Shown: positions 17,450-25,977, counted from the first letter of the stretch. The stretch: DNA of 64,000 nucleotides from Njordibacter sp965366045 (GCA_965366045.1 CBDUDU010000001.1:55028-119027); one strand, 5' to 3'. Made by a program: numbers and translations. Notes: a model not told the origin generated them from the sequence alone.

Positions 17450-17985
17450 TGGCTCAGTCACTTGTTATAGAAGCCTTAACCGCTCAAGCATTTGCAGGTT
17501 TTGGCGACGTTATCGAAGCCCACGCCGGTGATGGGTTTGGGATTAACCAAGGGTTTACCTGGCGCCACCACAAGCTAGCAACGGTGAGTACAGATCAGGC
17601 TAACGATGATGCTATTATCAGCATATTCAGTAGCAAAAACAGGCCCATGCCTATTGCTATTAATATGATGGAGCGCCACCCGTTAGGCAGCCAAGCGTTT
17701 ATGCCCTTGAGCGATACGCCATTTTTGGTGGTGGTTGCTAAGGCTGGGCCAGAGCCTCAACTAGCCGATCTGAAGGCCTTTGTCACTAACGGCAAGCAGG
17801 GTGTGAATTACGGCACTGGCGTATGGCATCATCCGTTGTTGATCTTGGCGCCACAACAAGACTTTTTGGTGGTCGACCGCGCTGGAGAAGGCAATAACCT
17901 TAATGAAGTGATGTTTAGTGAAGACCAATGCGCGCAGCTAGACGTGACCGAACTCATTAATAATATAACCACGAATAGAGAGTAA
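17449..17985 (+). CDS. allA: Ureidoglycolate lyase
   Basis: AllA splits ureidoglycolate to glyoxylate and urea. The 178-aa cupin-like protein contains FAGFGDVIEA, NQGFTWRHHKLATV, SIFSSKNRPMPIAINMMERHPLGSQAFMPLSDTPFLVVVA and NYGTGVWHHPLLIL, all characteristic. It is coupled to alc by TAATG and sits 2 bp before puuD. Product glyoxylate could be reduced by the ghrA-like enzyme or enter central metabolism. Confidence 0.93.
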   Translation: MAQSLVIEALTAQAFAGFGDVIEAHAGDGFGINQGFTWRHHKLATVSTDQANDDAIISIFSSKNRPMPIAINMMERHPLGSQAFMPLSDTPFLVVVAKAGPEPQLADLKAFVTNGKQGVNYGTGVWHHPLLILAPQQDFLVVDRAGEGNNLNEVMFSEDQCAQLDVTELINNITTNRE

Positions 17986-17987
17986 TT

Positions 17988-19193
17988 ATGGAAGCTCATT
18001 TATTAGAATGGCTGAACCTAATCATCCGCTGGGTGCATGTCATTGTTGGTATCGCCTGGATTGGTGCCTCCTTCTATTTTGTATGGTTAGAAAACAACCT
18101 AGATCGCCAAGTAAAAAATCAAGATTTGGCTGGTGAGTTATGGGCTATACATGGCGGTGGTATTTATCACCTACAAAAATACAAGTTAGCGCCAGCCACT
18201 ATGCCAAAACATTTGCACTGGTTTAAGTGGGAGGCCTACAGTTCGTGGATTTCTGGTGTGCTGTTGCTCAGTGTGGTGTATTACCTTAACGCCGCAACCT
18301 ATTTGATTTTGCCCGGTTCACCTGTTTCGCCTGCTGCAGGCGTGGTCATTGGCTTGGGTAGTTTGATAATGGGTTGGTGCGTTTACGACCTCTTATGTAA
18401 GAGTGCGTTACGTCATCAGCCTTTGCTGTTGGGCGTTGCCTTAATGGTATTCTTGGTATTAGTGGCATGGGGGTTTAGCCAGTTTATGACAGGCCGAGCA
18501 GCATACCTACACGTAGGGGCGGTGATCGGTACGATGATGGTGGGCAACGTGTTCTATATCATCATGCCTGCTCAGAGAAACTTAGTAGGCGCCATAGAGG
18601 CTGGCACAGCACCGGATCCAGCATTACCTAAAAATGGTTTGTTACGTTCGCGCCATAACAATTACCTTACTTTACCAGTGATCTTTATCATGGTGAGTAG
18701 CCATTTCCCAAGCACTTACGGGCATGAGTGGAACTGGGTGATTTTACTAGGGCTGTCGCTTGTGAGCGTGGTGGTACGCCATTATTTTAACACCCGTCAC
18801 AATAGCCAGCAGTTTTTGTGGGCCTTGCCCGCGGCCGTGTTAGCTTTATTGGTGATGGCCTATGTCACCGTGCCACAAGTTCCGGGGTCTAGTACCGCCA
18901 AGTCTACTCAACAAGCCGAAGTGGTGGCGCCTGTAACCGCGCAACAAGCCCATTACATTGTGGCCACACACTGTGCGACTTGTCATTCGGCTACGCCTTC
19001 CCATGCGGCGTTCTCTACAGCGCCTGCAGGGTTAATATTCGATTCCATCGACGAGATCAAGCGTTATAAAGATCGTATTTATTTACAATCGGTAGCGAGC
19101 CGCATTATGCCCTTAGGCAATAGTACGGGCATGACTCAAGACGAGCGTGACCAGTTAGGTCGTTGGATTTCCGACGGCGCAAACACTCAATAA
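17988..19193 (+). CDS. puuD: Membrane urate hydroxylase PuuD with C-terminal cytochrome c
   Basis: PuuD oxidises urate to 5-hydroxyisourate in the membrane, with electrons passing to a cytochrome c domain instead of O2 being reduced to peroxide by a soluble uricase. The N-terminal urate oxidase domain (about 1-300) begins LEWLNLIIRWVHVIVGIAWIGASFYF and contains HWFKWEAYSSWISG and NNYLTLPVIFIMVSSHFP; about eight hydrophobic segments are seen. The C-terminal part (about 320-401) has the haem-binding CATCH motif and a likely axial Met (IMPLGN). This is the committed step of the operon. Confidence 0.95.
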   Translation: MEAHLLEWLNLIIRWVHVIVGIAWIGASFYFVWLENNLDRQVKNQDLAGELWAIHGGGIYHLQKYKLAPATMPKHLHWFKWEAYSSWISGVLLLSVVYYLNAATYLILPGSPVSPAAGVVIGLGSLIMGWCVYDLLCKSALRHQPLLLGVALMVFLVLVAWGFSQFMTGRAAYLHVGAVIGTMMVGNVFYIIMPAQRNLVGAIEAGTAPDPALPKNGLLRSRHNNYLTLPVIFIMVSSHFPSTYGHEWNWVILLGLSLVSVVVRHYFNTRHNSQQFLWALPAAVLALLVMAYVTVPQVPGSSTAKSTQQAEVVAPVTAQQAHYIVATHCATCHSATPSHAAFSTAPAGLIFDSIDEIKRYKDRIYLQSVASRIMPLGNSTGMTQDERDQLGRWISDGANTQ

Positions 19194-19224
19194 ACGCAAA
19201 TTGGGCTAAAAAAGGAGCAGTATT

Positions 19225-19578
19225 ATGGGATTTTTAACAACACATGTACTCGACACCGCCCAAGGTGTGCCGGGCAGCAATATGTCTGTAACGCTTTACC
19301 GTATAGTGGAGGGTCAGCGACAGTTATTAAGCCAACAAATAACCAATAGCGACGGCCGCTGCGATGGGCCCTTGTTGCAAGATGAGTCGTTCTGCGTAGG
19401 CGTATACGAGCTTGAGTTTGGTGTAGACGCCTATTTCACCCAAGCTAACGTAGCCCAGCCTAAACCGGCGTTTTTAAGTGATGTAACCCTACGTTTTGGT
19501 ATTGCTGAAGCAGAGGAGCACTACCACGTGCCGTTATTGGTGTCGCCCTACAGCTACTCCACCTACCGCGGTAGTTAA
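19225..19578 (+). CDS. uraH: 5-hydroxyisourate hydrolase
   Basis: Transthyretin-like HIU hydrolase (117 aa), acting between PuuD and UraD. Family signatures: a start of LTTHVLDTAQGVPGSNMSVTLY with the catalytic His, DGRCDG, and the C-terminal HYHVPLLVSPYSYSTYRGS, including the YRGS tail that marks the hydrolase rather than vertebrate transthyretin. There is no signal peptide, so it is cytoplasmic. An AAAGGAG ribosome-binding site precedes the ATG. Confidence 0.96.
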   Translation: MGFLTTHVLDTAQGVPGSNMSVTLYRIVEGQRQLLSQQITNSDGRCDGPLLQDESFCVGVYELEFGVDAYFTQANVAQPKPAFLSDVTLRFGIAEAEEHYHVPLLVSPYSYSTYRGS

Positions 19579-19583
19579 AGCTT

Positions 19584-20273
19584 ATGTCTGAATTGTTGAT
19601 GAAACAAGATGCGCCAATGGATGCCTACCGGCAGTTGTTCGACGGCATCCTGTCACAGCGCCTTGCTCCGGGTACCAAGCTTAATGAAGTCGAGCTTACG
19701 TTGTTGTTTGGGGTAAGCCGAACACTGATTAGGCAGGCACTTCAGCGCTTGCAGCTTGAACAAGTGGTGGAAATTCATAAAAATCGAGGGGCTTTTGTGG
19801 CAGCGCCAAGCCCTGATTTGGCACAACAGATTTTATTGGCTCGCCACACCATCGAACTGGCCGTGGTGAACTTGGCCTGCGAGCGGTGCACGGCAGGCGA
19901 TGTTGAGCAGTTGCAGCATATGATAGACCTAGAGCAACGCGCTATAGATCAAGGCGATATGGCTACGGCTTTACGCCGGTCTGGTGAGTTCCACTTACAG
20001 CTGGCAATAGTGGCGGGTAACCAGCCGTTTGTGCATGCGTTGCGGGGGTTAATCTCTCAAACCTCCCTCATTATCACTATGTATAGCCATGGCGGCGGTA
20101 ATGCCTGCGCCAGAGATGAACATAGCCTTTTGCTAGTAGCGGTAAGTGCGGGGGATCAACAGCGGGCGCGGCAACAAATGGCCCATCACCTCGGCCATAT
20201 TGCCGCCGGTTGTGATTTCAACCAGAGTCCGCAAGTGGCTAACCTCAAGGGCGCGTTTGCTCACCTTAGCTGA
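19584..20273 (+). CDS. GntR-family (FCD) transcriptional regulator of the urate operon
   Basis: A 229-aa regulator with an N-terminal winged helix (about 12-78: QLFDGILSQRLAPGTKLNEVEL, LLFGVSRTLIRQALQRLQLEQVVEI, NRGAFVAAPS) and an all-helical FCD ligand domain (about 90-215) with the metal-binding His pattern (FHLQLAIVAGN, DEHSLLLVAV, MAHHLGHI). It is the last gene of the operon, 5 bp after uraH. Its probable target is the palindrome at 14914-14937. The ligand could be urate or a downstream ureide; this is inference. Confidence 0.85.
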   Translation: MSELLMKQDAPMDAYRQLFDGILSQRLAPGTKLNEVELTLLFGVSRTLIRQALQRLQLEQVVEIHKNRGAFVAAPSPDLAQQILLARHTIELAVVNLACERCTAGDVEQLQHMIDLEQRAIDQGDMATALRRSGEFHLQLAIVAGNQPFVHALRGLISQTSLIITMYSHGGGNACARDEHSLLLVAVSAGDQQRARQQMAHHLGHIAAGCDFNQSPQVANLKGAFAHLS

Positions 20274-20308
20274 ATATTTAGGTTGCTACGTAGGATCTAC
20301 CTTTAATG

Positions 20309-21124
20309 TTACTTAGAGCGTTCCAGCTCTAACACATGGCCATAGCGAGTAAGGGTTTGTTGGTTAATAGCGTAGAGCGAATCCAGTAGGTTCATGTGCA
20401 TGCTGCCTGGACCTAAGCTCTTGTTGGCGGCTAGTTCTGCCGCTACACCCATAGTGAGTAGCGCTTGTACCGCAGCGTCAAACGCATCGTGGTCTACGGC
20501 CATAAAACACGCCATAAACGCCGTAGTGGCACAACCCATGGCGGAGATGCGGGTTTGCATTTCGTGGCCATTGGCGATCATGATGGTTTTAACACCGTTA
20601 GTGACGATATCCGTTTCGCCTGTTTGCGCAACCACACAACCTTGCTGTAGAGCCAGCTCTTGAGCTGCCATAGGGCTAGATGATCCAGCCAGTGCTTTGA
20701 TTTCCATGGCATTGGCGCGGATAACCTGAGGCCTGAATTGTAATAGCTCTACGGCGTAAGCACAGCGCTTCTTAGACGCATGCACCGAAACGGGGTCCAA
20801 AATCCAAGGCTTGGAATAGTCGTTGGCGGCCTGAATCGCTGGGCGTATAGCCGCTTTGCGGTTGTTGTCCAAGGTGCCAATGTTGATCACGAGGGAGTTA
20901 GTTACTGCAACTAACTCGGTAATTTCTTCTATACCTAGGGTAAAGCATGAGCCTGCACCTACCGCTAAAATCACGTCTGAAGAAATATCCTGAGCCACGG
21001 TGCTGGTAATGCAGTGCACGCGTGAACGTTTGCGGCTTAGGGCTGCTAATGCTTCGGCTGCACCCTTAGCGTAGTGAGCGGTGAGTTCGTTTTGGTGAGC
21101 ACTAATCGACAAGCTATCTGACAT
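20309..21124 (-). CDS. thiM: Hydroxyethylthiazole kinase
   Basis: ThiM phosphorylates 4-methyl-5-(2-hydroxyethyl)thiazole in thiamine salvage. The 271-aa protein has RSRVHCITSTVAQDISSDVILAVGAGSCF, NIGTLD, PWILDPVSVHASKKR, RANAMEIKALAG, and the catalytic GCATTAFMACFMAV. I start at ATG 21124, since the frame up to 21217 adds residues unlike the family. thiD and thiE are not adjacent, and I found no convincing TPP riboswitch upstream. Confidence 0.9.
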   Translation of the reverse strand: MSDSLSISAHQNELTAHYAKGAAEALAALSRKRSRVHCITSTVAQDISSDVILAVGAGSCFTLGIEEITELVAVTNSLVINIGTLDNNRKAAIRPAIQAANDYSKPWILDPVSVHASKKRCAYAVELLQFRPQVIRANAMEIKALAGSSSPMAAQELALQQGCVVAQTGETDIVTNGVKTIMIANGHEMQTRISAMGCATTAFMACFMAVDHDAFDAAVQALLTMGVAAELAANKSLGPGSMHMNLLDSLYAINQQTLTRYGHVLELERSK

Positions 21125-21296
21125 GGGTATTCCTTGAGTAAGGTCTGGTGTAGAAAAACTACAAGCTGTGGTTATTCTCTCACAGGCGCCTAACTCAGGA
21201 AACAGTGAGCCAAACAAATCAGGTGGGATAATTCATGCTTTTTTGCCAAACTAGCGCTATGCTTAACCTTTCACATTTATCCACAAGGATTTGTTT

Positions 21297-22229
21297 ATGA
21301 CAATCGCTGACTTAGGCCAAAGTTTAACGGCCCTGTTTTTCACCATGGCCGCCATATTGGTTATCTTTAAAGGTATTCGTATGGTGCCCCAAGGCCATAA
21401 CTGGACTGTTGAACGGTTTGGTAAATATACCCGTACCTTAACTCCAGGTTTACACTTATTGGTGCCTTTCATCGATGCTATTGGCCAAAAGTTAAATATG
21501 ATGGAGCAGGTGTTGGATGTGGATCCACAAGAAATTATTTCGTCAGACAACGCCCAAGTCATGACCGATGCGGTGTGTTTCTTTCAAATACAAGATGCTG
21601 CTAAAGCTGCATACGAAATTAACGACTTGCACAAAGCTATGCAAACTTTGGTGATGACCAATATTCGTGCGGTGTTGGGTTCTATGGAGTTGGACGAAAT
21701 GTTGTCTAACCGCGAACGCATTAATGGCAGCTTGTTGGCTAAGGTTGATGACGCTACCGACCCATGGGGTGTTAAGGTGACGCGTATCGAGATTAAGGAC
21801 ATTGCACCTCCGCAAGATTTGGTGACGGCTATGGCCCGCCAAATGAAAGCCGAGCGTGAAAAACGTGCTCAAATATTAGAAGCCGAAGGCGAAAAAGAAG
21901 CAGCTATAAAAGTGGCTGAGGGCCAAAAGCAGTCTGAAATTCTTAAAGCGGAAGGGCAGTTAGAAGCCGCCAAGCGTGAAGCTGAAGCCCGTGAGCGCTT
22001 AGCCGAAGCAGAAGGTAAAGCCACCCAAGTGGTGTCGGAAGCGATTCAAAATGGTGATTCACGCGCGATTAATTATTTTATAGCCCAGAAATATGTAGAT
22101 GCTTTAGGTAAACTAGCAGCATCCGATAACAACAAGGTAATGATGATTCCTCTGGAAGCTAGTAGTGTGATTGGCTCTGTGGCAGGTATCAGTGAACTCG
22201 TTAAAGACATGGGTAGTAAAACGTCATGA
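21297..22229 (+). CDS. SPFH/Band 7 membrane protease-associated protein (QmcA-like)
   Basis: A 310-residue stomatin/prohibitin-like protein anchored by an N-terminal TM segment (about 5-25), followed by the SPFH domain (MVPQGHNWTVERFGKYTRTLTPGLH, then SSDNAQVMTDAVCFFQI, NIRAVLGSMELDEMLSNRERI) and a long coiled coil rich in Glu, Ala and Lys (about 180-250). It forms large oligomers in membrane microdomains. I use the ATG at 21297 rather than TTG 21291. The overlapping nfeD-type gene is its usual partner. Confidence 0.9.
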   Translation: MTIADLGQSLTALFFTMAAILVIFKGIRMVPQGHNWTVERFGKYTRTLTPGLHLLVPFIDAIGQKLNMMEQVLDVDPQEIISSDNAQVMTDAVCFFQIQDAAKAAYEINDLHKAMQTLVMTNIRAVLGSMELDEMLSNRERINGSLLAKVDDATDPWGVKVTRIEIKDIAPPQDLVTAMARQMKAEREKRAQILEAEGEKEAAIKVAEGQKQSEILKAEGQLEAAKREAEARERLAEAEGKATQVVSEAIQNGDSRAINYFIAQKYVDALGKLAASDNNKVMMIPLEASSVIGSVAGISELVKDMGSKTS

Positions 22230-22681
22230 TTGAATTTTTTGAAGCCATGCAGTTCTGGCATTGGATAATTTTAGCAATTGTACTGATTGCTGGTGAAGCA
22301 TTAGGCGCTTCTGGGTTTCTATTGGGGGCCGTCATGGCCGCCTTGGAAGTGGCTCTGATTACTTACATTTGGCCAGATCTTTCGTGGCAGAAACAAATTT
22401 CTTTGTTTGCGGTATTAGCCTTGCTTTGCTCGGTATGGTTTTGGTACCGCTTTAAGAGCTTTAATCAAACCACAGATCAACCCGAGCTTAATGACCGAGC
22501 GGCACAGTTAATAGGCCGCGAGTTTCCCTTAACTCACGAAATGACCGGTGGTCAGGGTAAAATGCAAGTGGGAGACACCCTGTGGCGCGTCGAGTCAGAA
22601 AATAACCTATCTGCTGGCACCCAAGTTAAAGTGGTGGGCAGCCGTGACATGGTTTTGCTCATCGTTAAATCGGGTAGTTAA
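22226..22681 (+). CDS. NfeD-like membrane protein
   Basis: Short NfeD (151 aa) with two or three TM segments (about 12-75) and a C-terminal OB-fold (about 88-150: AAQLIGREFPLTHEMTGGQGKMQVGDTLWRVESE, then LSAGTQVKVVG). NfeD and SPFH proteins form a membrane complex thought to organise or protect membrane domains. The start overlaps the SPFH gene's stop by 4 bp. Confidence 0.9.
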   Translation: MIEFFEAMQFWHWIILAIVLIAGEALGASGFLLGAVMAALEVALITYIWPDLSWQKQISLFAVLALLCSVWFWYRFKSFNQTTDQPELNDRAAQLIGREFPLTHEMTGGQGKMQVGDTLWRVESENNLSAGTQVKVVGSRDMVLLIVKSGS

Positions 22682-22684
22682 GCG

Positions 22685-22798
22685 CTATTGTTTGTCCCTA
22701 ATTAGCTGGTCTACGGACCAGCGACCGGCACCATAAATCAGAATCACTAACATCATTAATCCCCACAACTGGCGGTCCCAATAACCAGCGTCCCAAAT
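22685..22798 (-). pseudogene. C-terminal remnant of a DoxX-family (BufD-like) protein
   Basis: The minus frame encodes WDAGYWDRQLWGLMMLVILIY, then GAGRWSVDQLI and a stop: a hydrophobic helix followed by the GxGRxSxD motif that ends DoxX-family membrane proteins. DoxX proteins are the usual last gene of bufferin operons. Only 37 residues remain and they abut the truncated bufB remnant without a start codon, so this is a deletion scar. Confidence 0.6.
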
Positions 22799-22800
22799 GG

Positions 22801-23198
22801 CTGGGTTTGGTCCACTCGACTAATCATATGGTCAAGTGATTCTTGTGTGTATGGTAGTGGTAGTAGGTCGTTAAAATAACGGCCGTCGGCGGAAATCCAA
22901 CTCAAATGTTCAGAAATAAGCACGGCTCTATGTCTTCAAATAGCGCTTTTAAGGACTTTATGTGATCTAAGTTTAGCGGGTCGGCAGAGCCTAACGACAG
23001 GCCAATACCATGACAACTAATGGCGTAGTTATGCCGTATTTTGCGGAGCTGATAGTGCCTCTTGCTGTCTTCTTGAAGGTAGTTTTCGTTGTGTGCTTCT
23101 AACCAATTTATACTTGTTGTTGAGTCCATAAAATGGGCGACATGGGGCTGCCGCAAGCCGATGCCCGTGCCTAATAAGGGTAGGCTTGAATAGGCCAT
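22801..23198 (-). pseudogene. bufB: MNIO (DUF692, BufB-like) gene, frameshifted and truncated
   Basis: From ATG 23198 (Shine-Dalgarno GGAG) the frame reads LLGTGIGLRQPHVAHFM, INWLEAHNENYL, SCHGIGLSLGSADPL, DHIKSLKALFEDIEPCL, exactly the start of a multinuclear non-haem iron oxidase of the DUF692 family. It then hits a stop at 22902. In the next frame the protein continues from 22914 as SEHLSWISADGRYFNDLLPLPYTQESLDHMISRVDQTQ, showing a single-base deletion near 22924. The remaining ~150 residues are gone, replaced at about 22800 by the DoxX remnant. The enzyme that would modify the BufA precursor is therefore inactive here. Confidence 0.8.
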
Positions 23199-23287
23199 GT
23201 CGAACACTCCGAGGTATGAAGAAAAAATAGGCAAAAGCAAAATTCCCGTTTAGATAATTTACGGCCTAGACAGGCACATCGGTTTAA

Positions 23288-23548
23288 CTACATTGATGCT
23301 AAAGAACCGCCAGTTAAACGCTCACATACGCCACCAGGAAGTACGATGAATGCATCGCTCTGACCATCTTCAGTTGAATGGCCTACACAGGATGATGTGT
23401 TGGTTGCGCAGTGATTGTGGCCGGCCTTGGCAACGCCGTAACATTTCTCTTTTTCTGCCGCTACAGTCGCAGTTGAAGATAAGGCTACGCCAAGCGCGAG
23501 TACACTTGAAAGAGCGGCTGCTGCAACGATTTTTTGAGAGTTTTCCAT
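23288..23548 (-). CDS. bufA: Bufferin precursor BufA (DUF2282)
   Basis: An 86-residue secreted peptide precursor of the DUF2282/BufA family, copper-buffering RiPPs whose cysteines are modified by an MNIO enzyme. It has a signal peptide (hydrophobic stretch about 6-27 ending ATVAA), then KCYGVAKAGHNHCATNTSS, CVGHSTEDGQSDAF and PGGVCERLTGGSL, with four cysteines in the usual pattern. The ATG at 23548 has a GGGAGA ribosome-binding site; the in-frame extension to 23584 is not needed. The gene is intact although bufB is broken and bufC is missing, so any product would be unmodified unless another MNIO acts in trans. Confidence 0.82.
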   Translation of the reverse strand: MENSQKIVAAAALSSVLALGVALSSTATVAAEKEKCYGVAKAGHNHCATNTSSCVGHSTEDGQSDAFIVLPGGVCERLTGGSLASM

Positions 23549-23810
23549 GGGTCTCCCTTTAGTTTTGGGTAACGCTAACGACAAGATTTTCTTGCCTTAC
23601 AAATAACTACGACGACAGTTGAAATATAGATTCAACAAATAACAAATATAATGTAGATCTCCCCCATTAGACGTGAGCTTTGCTACAATCGAACTATTAG
23701 AAAGTGGAGAATTCGCTGCCACACAACCCAGTGTCGTATCAAACTAAGTTGCCTTAGCCATAGCCGCTATCATGCATGATTGAAAATATTTTCAGTTTGG
23801 CCATTATCCA

Positions 23811-23840
23811 TTGGTCGTAGAGATTTTTAAGTATTGTCGT
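23811..23840. promoter_or_regulatory. GTCG direct repeats upstream of glyA
   Basis: TTGGTCGTAG (23811-23820) and TTGTCGTTAT (starting 23834) place GTCG cores 22 bp apart, 45-75 bp before glyA. The same 10-mer TTGGTCGTAG lies upstream of the GbdR-like gene (reverse strand, 34922-34931), and a TTGTCGTAG occurs before the corrinoid operon. This is a candidate AraC-type binding site. The rest of the 336-bp gap 23549-23884 holds no gene; a weak hairpin (CCCC/GGGG, 23848-23863) with a T-rich tail precedes glyA. Confidence 0.4.
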
Positions 23841-23884
23841 TATATGTCCCCGTTGTTGTGGGGTTTATTTTTTGGGAGTAAGTA

Positions 23885-25135
23885 ATGTTTAACAAGTCAG
23901 ACCGTATTAGTGACTTTGACCCGGAGATTTGGTCAGGTATTCAAGAAGAAGAGCAGCGCCAAGAAGATCACGTTGAGTTGATCGCTTCAGAGAACTACAC
24001 CAGCACCCGCGTAATGCAGGCTCAAGGTTCTGGCTTAACTAACAAATACGCAGAAGGCTACCCGCATAAGCGTTACTACGGTGGTTGTGAGTACGTAGAC
24101 AAGGTTGAAGTGTTGGCTATGGAACGCGCTATGAAGTTGTTTGGCGCAGACTACGTTAACGTACAGCCTCACTCTGGTTCACAAGCAAACGCCGCTGTAT
24201 ACCAAGCCTTAGTTTCTCCTGGTGATACTATTATGGGTATGAGCTTGGCACATGGTGGTCACTTAACTCACGGTTCCCACGTCAACTTTTCTGGTAAGAA
24301 CTACAACGCTATCGGTTACGGCTTGAACGATGCTGGCACCTTGGATTACGATGAAATTCAGCGTTTAGCTACTGAGCATCAACCGAAGATGATCGTGGCT
24401 GGTTTTTCTGCATACTCACAAGTAATGGACTGGGCTCGATTCCGCGTAATCGCAGACAGCGTTGGCGCCTACCTATTTGTAGACATGGCTCACGTTGCTG
24501 GTTTGATCGCTACAGGTCATTACCCTAACCCAATGCAATATGCAGACGTTGTCACTACAACTACTCACAAGACACTACGTGGCCCACGTGGCGGTTTGAT
24601 CCTTGCTAAAGCTAACGAAGCGATTGAGAAGAAGTTGAACTCAGCCGTGTTCCCAGGCCAGCAGGGTGGTCCTTTGATGCACGTTATTGCTGCTAAAGCC
24701 GTAGCCTTCAAAGAAGCGCTAGAGCCTTCTTTCACTGAATACCAAGGCCAAGTCTGTGCCAACGCTAAAGTGATGGCAGAAGTATTCCAGTCTCGCGGTT
24801 ACAAGATAGTTTCTGGCGGTACTGAGAACCACTTGATGTTGGTAGACCTTATTGCCAAAGGCATTACTGGTAAGGCCGCTGATGCGGCGTTAGGTAAAGC
24901 ATTCATCACTGTAAACAAGAACTCTGTTCCTAACGATCCTCAGTCCCCGTTTGTGACTTCTGGTATTCGTGTCGGTACACCAGCTATTACTACTCGTGGC
25001 TTTGGTGTTGAAGAAGTTCGCAACCTTACTGGTTGGATGTGTGACGTGATGGACAACATCGATGACGAAGCCCTAAACACGGAAGTACGTGGTAAGGTTT
25101 CTGAGCTTTGCGCACGTTTCCCTGTTTATAAATAA
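23885..25135 (+). CDS. glyA: Serine hydroxymethyltransferase
   Basis: PLP enzyme interconverting serine plus THF with glycine plus 5,10-methylene-THF. The 416-aa protein has HVELIASENYTS, the YPHKRYYGGCEYVD substrate loop, SGSQANAAVY, DMAHVAGLIA, and the PLP-lysine motif TTTTHKTLRGPRGG. It is single with a strong terminator. Its position next to folD and the corrinoid C1 operon, and the shared upstream motif, suggest that it also serves methyl-group oxidation or assimilation, beyond routine glycine synthesis. Confidence 0.97.
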   Translation: MFNKSDRISDFDPEIWSGIQEEEQRQEDHVELIASENYTSTRVMQAQGSGLTNKYAEGYPHKRYYGGCEYVDKVEVLAMERAMKLFGADYVNVQPHSGSQANAAVYQALVSPGDTIMGMSLAHGGHLTHGSHVNFSGKNYNAIGYGLNDAGTLDYDEIQRLATEHQPKMIVAGFSAYSQVMDWARFRVIADSVGAYLFVDMAHVAGLIATGHYPNPMQYADVVTTTTHKTLRGPRGGLILAKANEAIEKKLNSAVFPGQQGGPLMHVIAAKAVAFKEALEPSFTEYQGQVCANAKVMAEVFQSRGYKIVSGGTENHLMLVDLIAKGITGKAADAALGKAFITVNKNSVPNDPQSPFVTSGIRVGTPAITTRGFGVEEVRNLTGWMCDVMDNIDDEALNTEVRGKVSELCARFPVYK

Positions 25136-25173
25136 ACTCGGAAAAGAGACAAGTAAACTGCGTTTAGCATGTT

Positions 25174-25200
25174 AAAAAGGCCTCTTCTGAGGCCTTTTTT
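25174..25200 (+). terminator. glyA rho-independent terminator
   Basis: AAAAAGGCCTC, loop TTCT, GAGGCCTTTTTT: an 11-bp perfect stem ending in a T-tract. Confidence 0.9.
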
Positions 25201-25285
25201 GTGTGTGAGTGCTGGGCGTTATCCTGAACTAAGCCTAAGCTCATCATCCTGAACTTGATTCAAGATCTCAGTAGGCTAGCAGAGA

Positions 25286-25303
25286 TTCCGGCCTACGCCG
25301 GAA
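25286..25303. repeat. Intergenic palindromic element
   Basis: TTCCGGC-CTAC-GCCGGAA is a perfect 7-bp stem with a 4-nt loop, set in a longer stretch (about 25240-25310: ATCCTGAAC, GATTCAAGATCTCAG) of the type that recurs between genes in many proteobacteria. Whether it is dispersed in this genome cannot be judged from one window. Confidence 0.45.
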
Positions 25304-25342
25304 AGACTGGAGAGCCTTTGACGATTCAAAGAGACTATGATT

Positions 25343-25958
25343 ATGCCAAAATTCGAACCGATTCTCGATCAAGCGTTAGCGCGAAAAAAACGGTGAATAA
25401 GGACTTGATGCTTTAATCTCTGAGCCTTTGTCTGCGCCACGTTTCCTTGAGCAAACGGATGACCGATTTTTTGTCCATGATGACTAAGGTTGTGTTTCAG
25501 GCCGGCTTTGTGTGGCGTGTTATTGACCATAAATGGTCGGATTTTGAAACGGTATTTTTTGGTTTTGATCCCGGAAAAATTATTTTACTAAGTCCAGAGC
25601 AGTTAGAAGGATTTGCTAAGGATGCACGCATCGTCCGTAACTTACAAAAGATAATGACGGTGCCTCATGTAGTCAACTACATTGTCGAGCTGAGTCGTTT
25701 ACACGGCAGCTATGCGGCGTTTTTACAGCAGTGGCCTAAGCACGATCTTGCGGGGTTTTATCGGCACTTGAAGCAGGCCGGTAGCCGGCTTGACGGTATG
25801 AGTGGGCCACGGATATTGCCAATCAGCCTTCCAATAAAAGTGATGTTGCTAAGGTGTCGGATTGTTTTAACCAGTGGCAGGATGAAATGGGTTATTCCTA
25901 CAATCGGTTAAGCCGTATGTGCGCGTGTTCTGTGGGAGAGAATTACACGCCTAAATAG
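25343..25958 (+). pseudogene. DNA-3-methyladenine glycosylase I (Tag)-like gene, multiply frameshifted
   Basis: Pieces of a Tag-family base-excision-repair glycosylase appear in successive frames. The start MPKFEPILDQALARKKR (25343) ends at a TGA. Another frame gives LISEPLSAPRFLEQTDDRFF. A third (from about 25447) gives MMTKVVFQAGFVWRVIDHKW, FGFDPGKIILLSPEQLEG, DARIVRNLQKI, SAYAAF-like QQWPKHDL and FYRHLKQAGSRLDG. A last frame shift yields VSDCFNQWQDEMGYSYNRLSR and ends at 25958. At least three frameshifts and a probable small deletion around the active-site segment make it non-functional. It has its own hairpin downstream, shared with folD. Confidence 0.82.
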
Positions 25959-25977
25959 AAGTGACACCAACGTGTAC

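Noticed and set aside
21125..21290. Possible TPP riboswitch before thiM
   Set aside because: The minus strand has an ACCTGAT and a TGAGAG, but in the wrong order and without the paired CTGAGA/ACCCTTTGAACCTGATCTGG core.
23848..23870. Attenuator before glyA
   Set aside because: The hairpin has only four strong pairs and the T-tract is interrupted; no leader peptide was seen.
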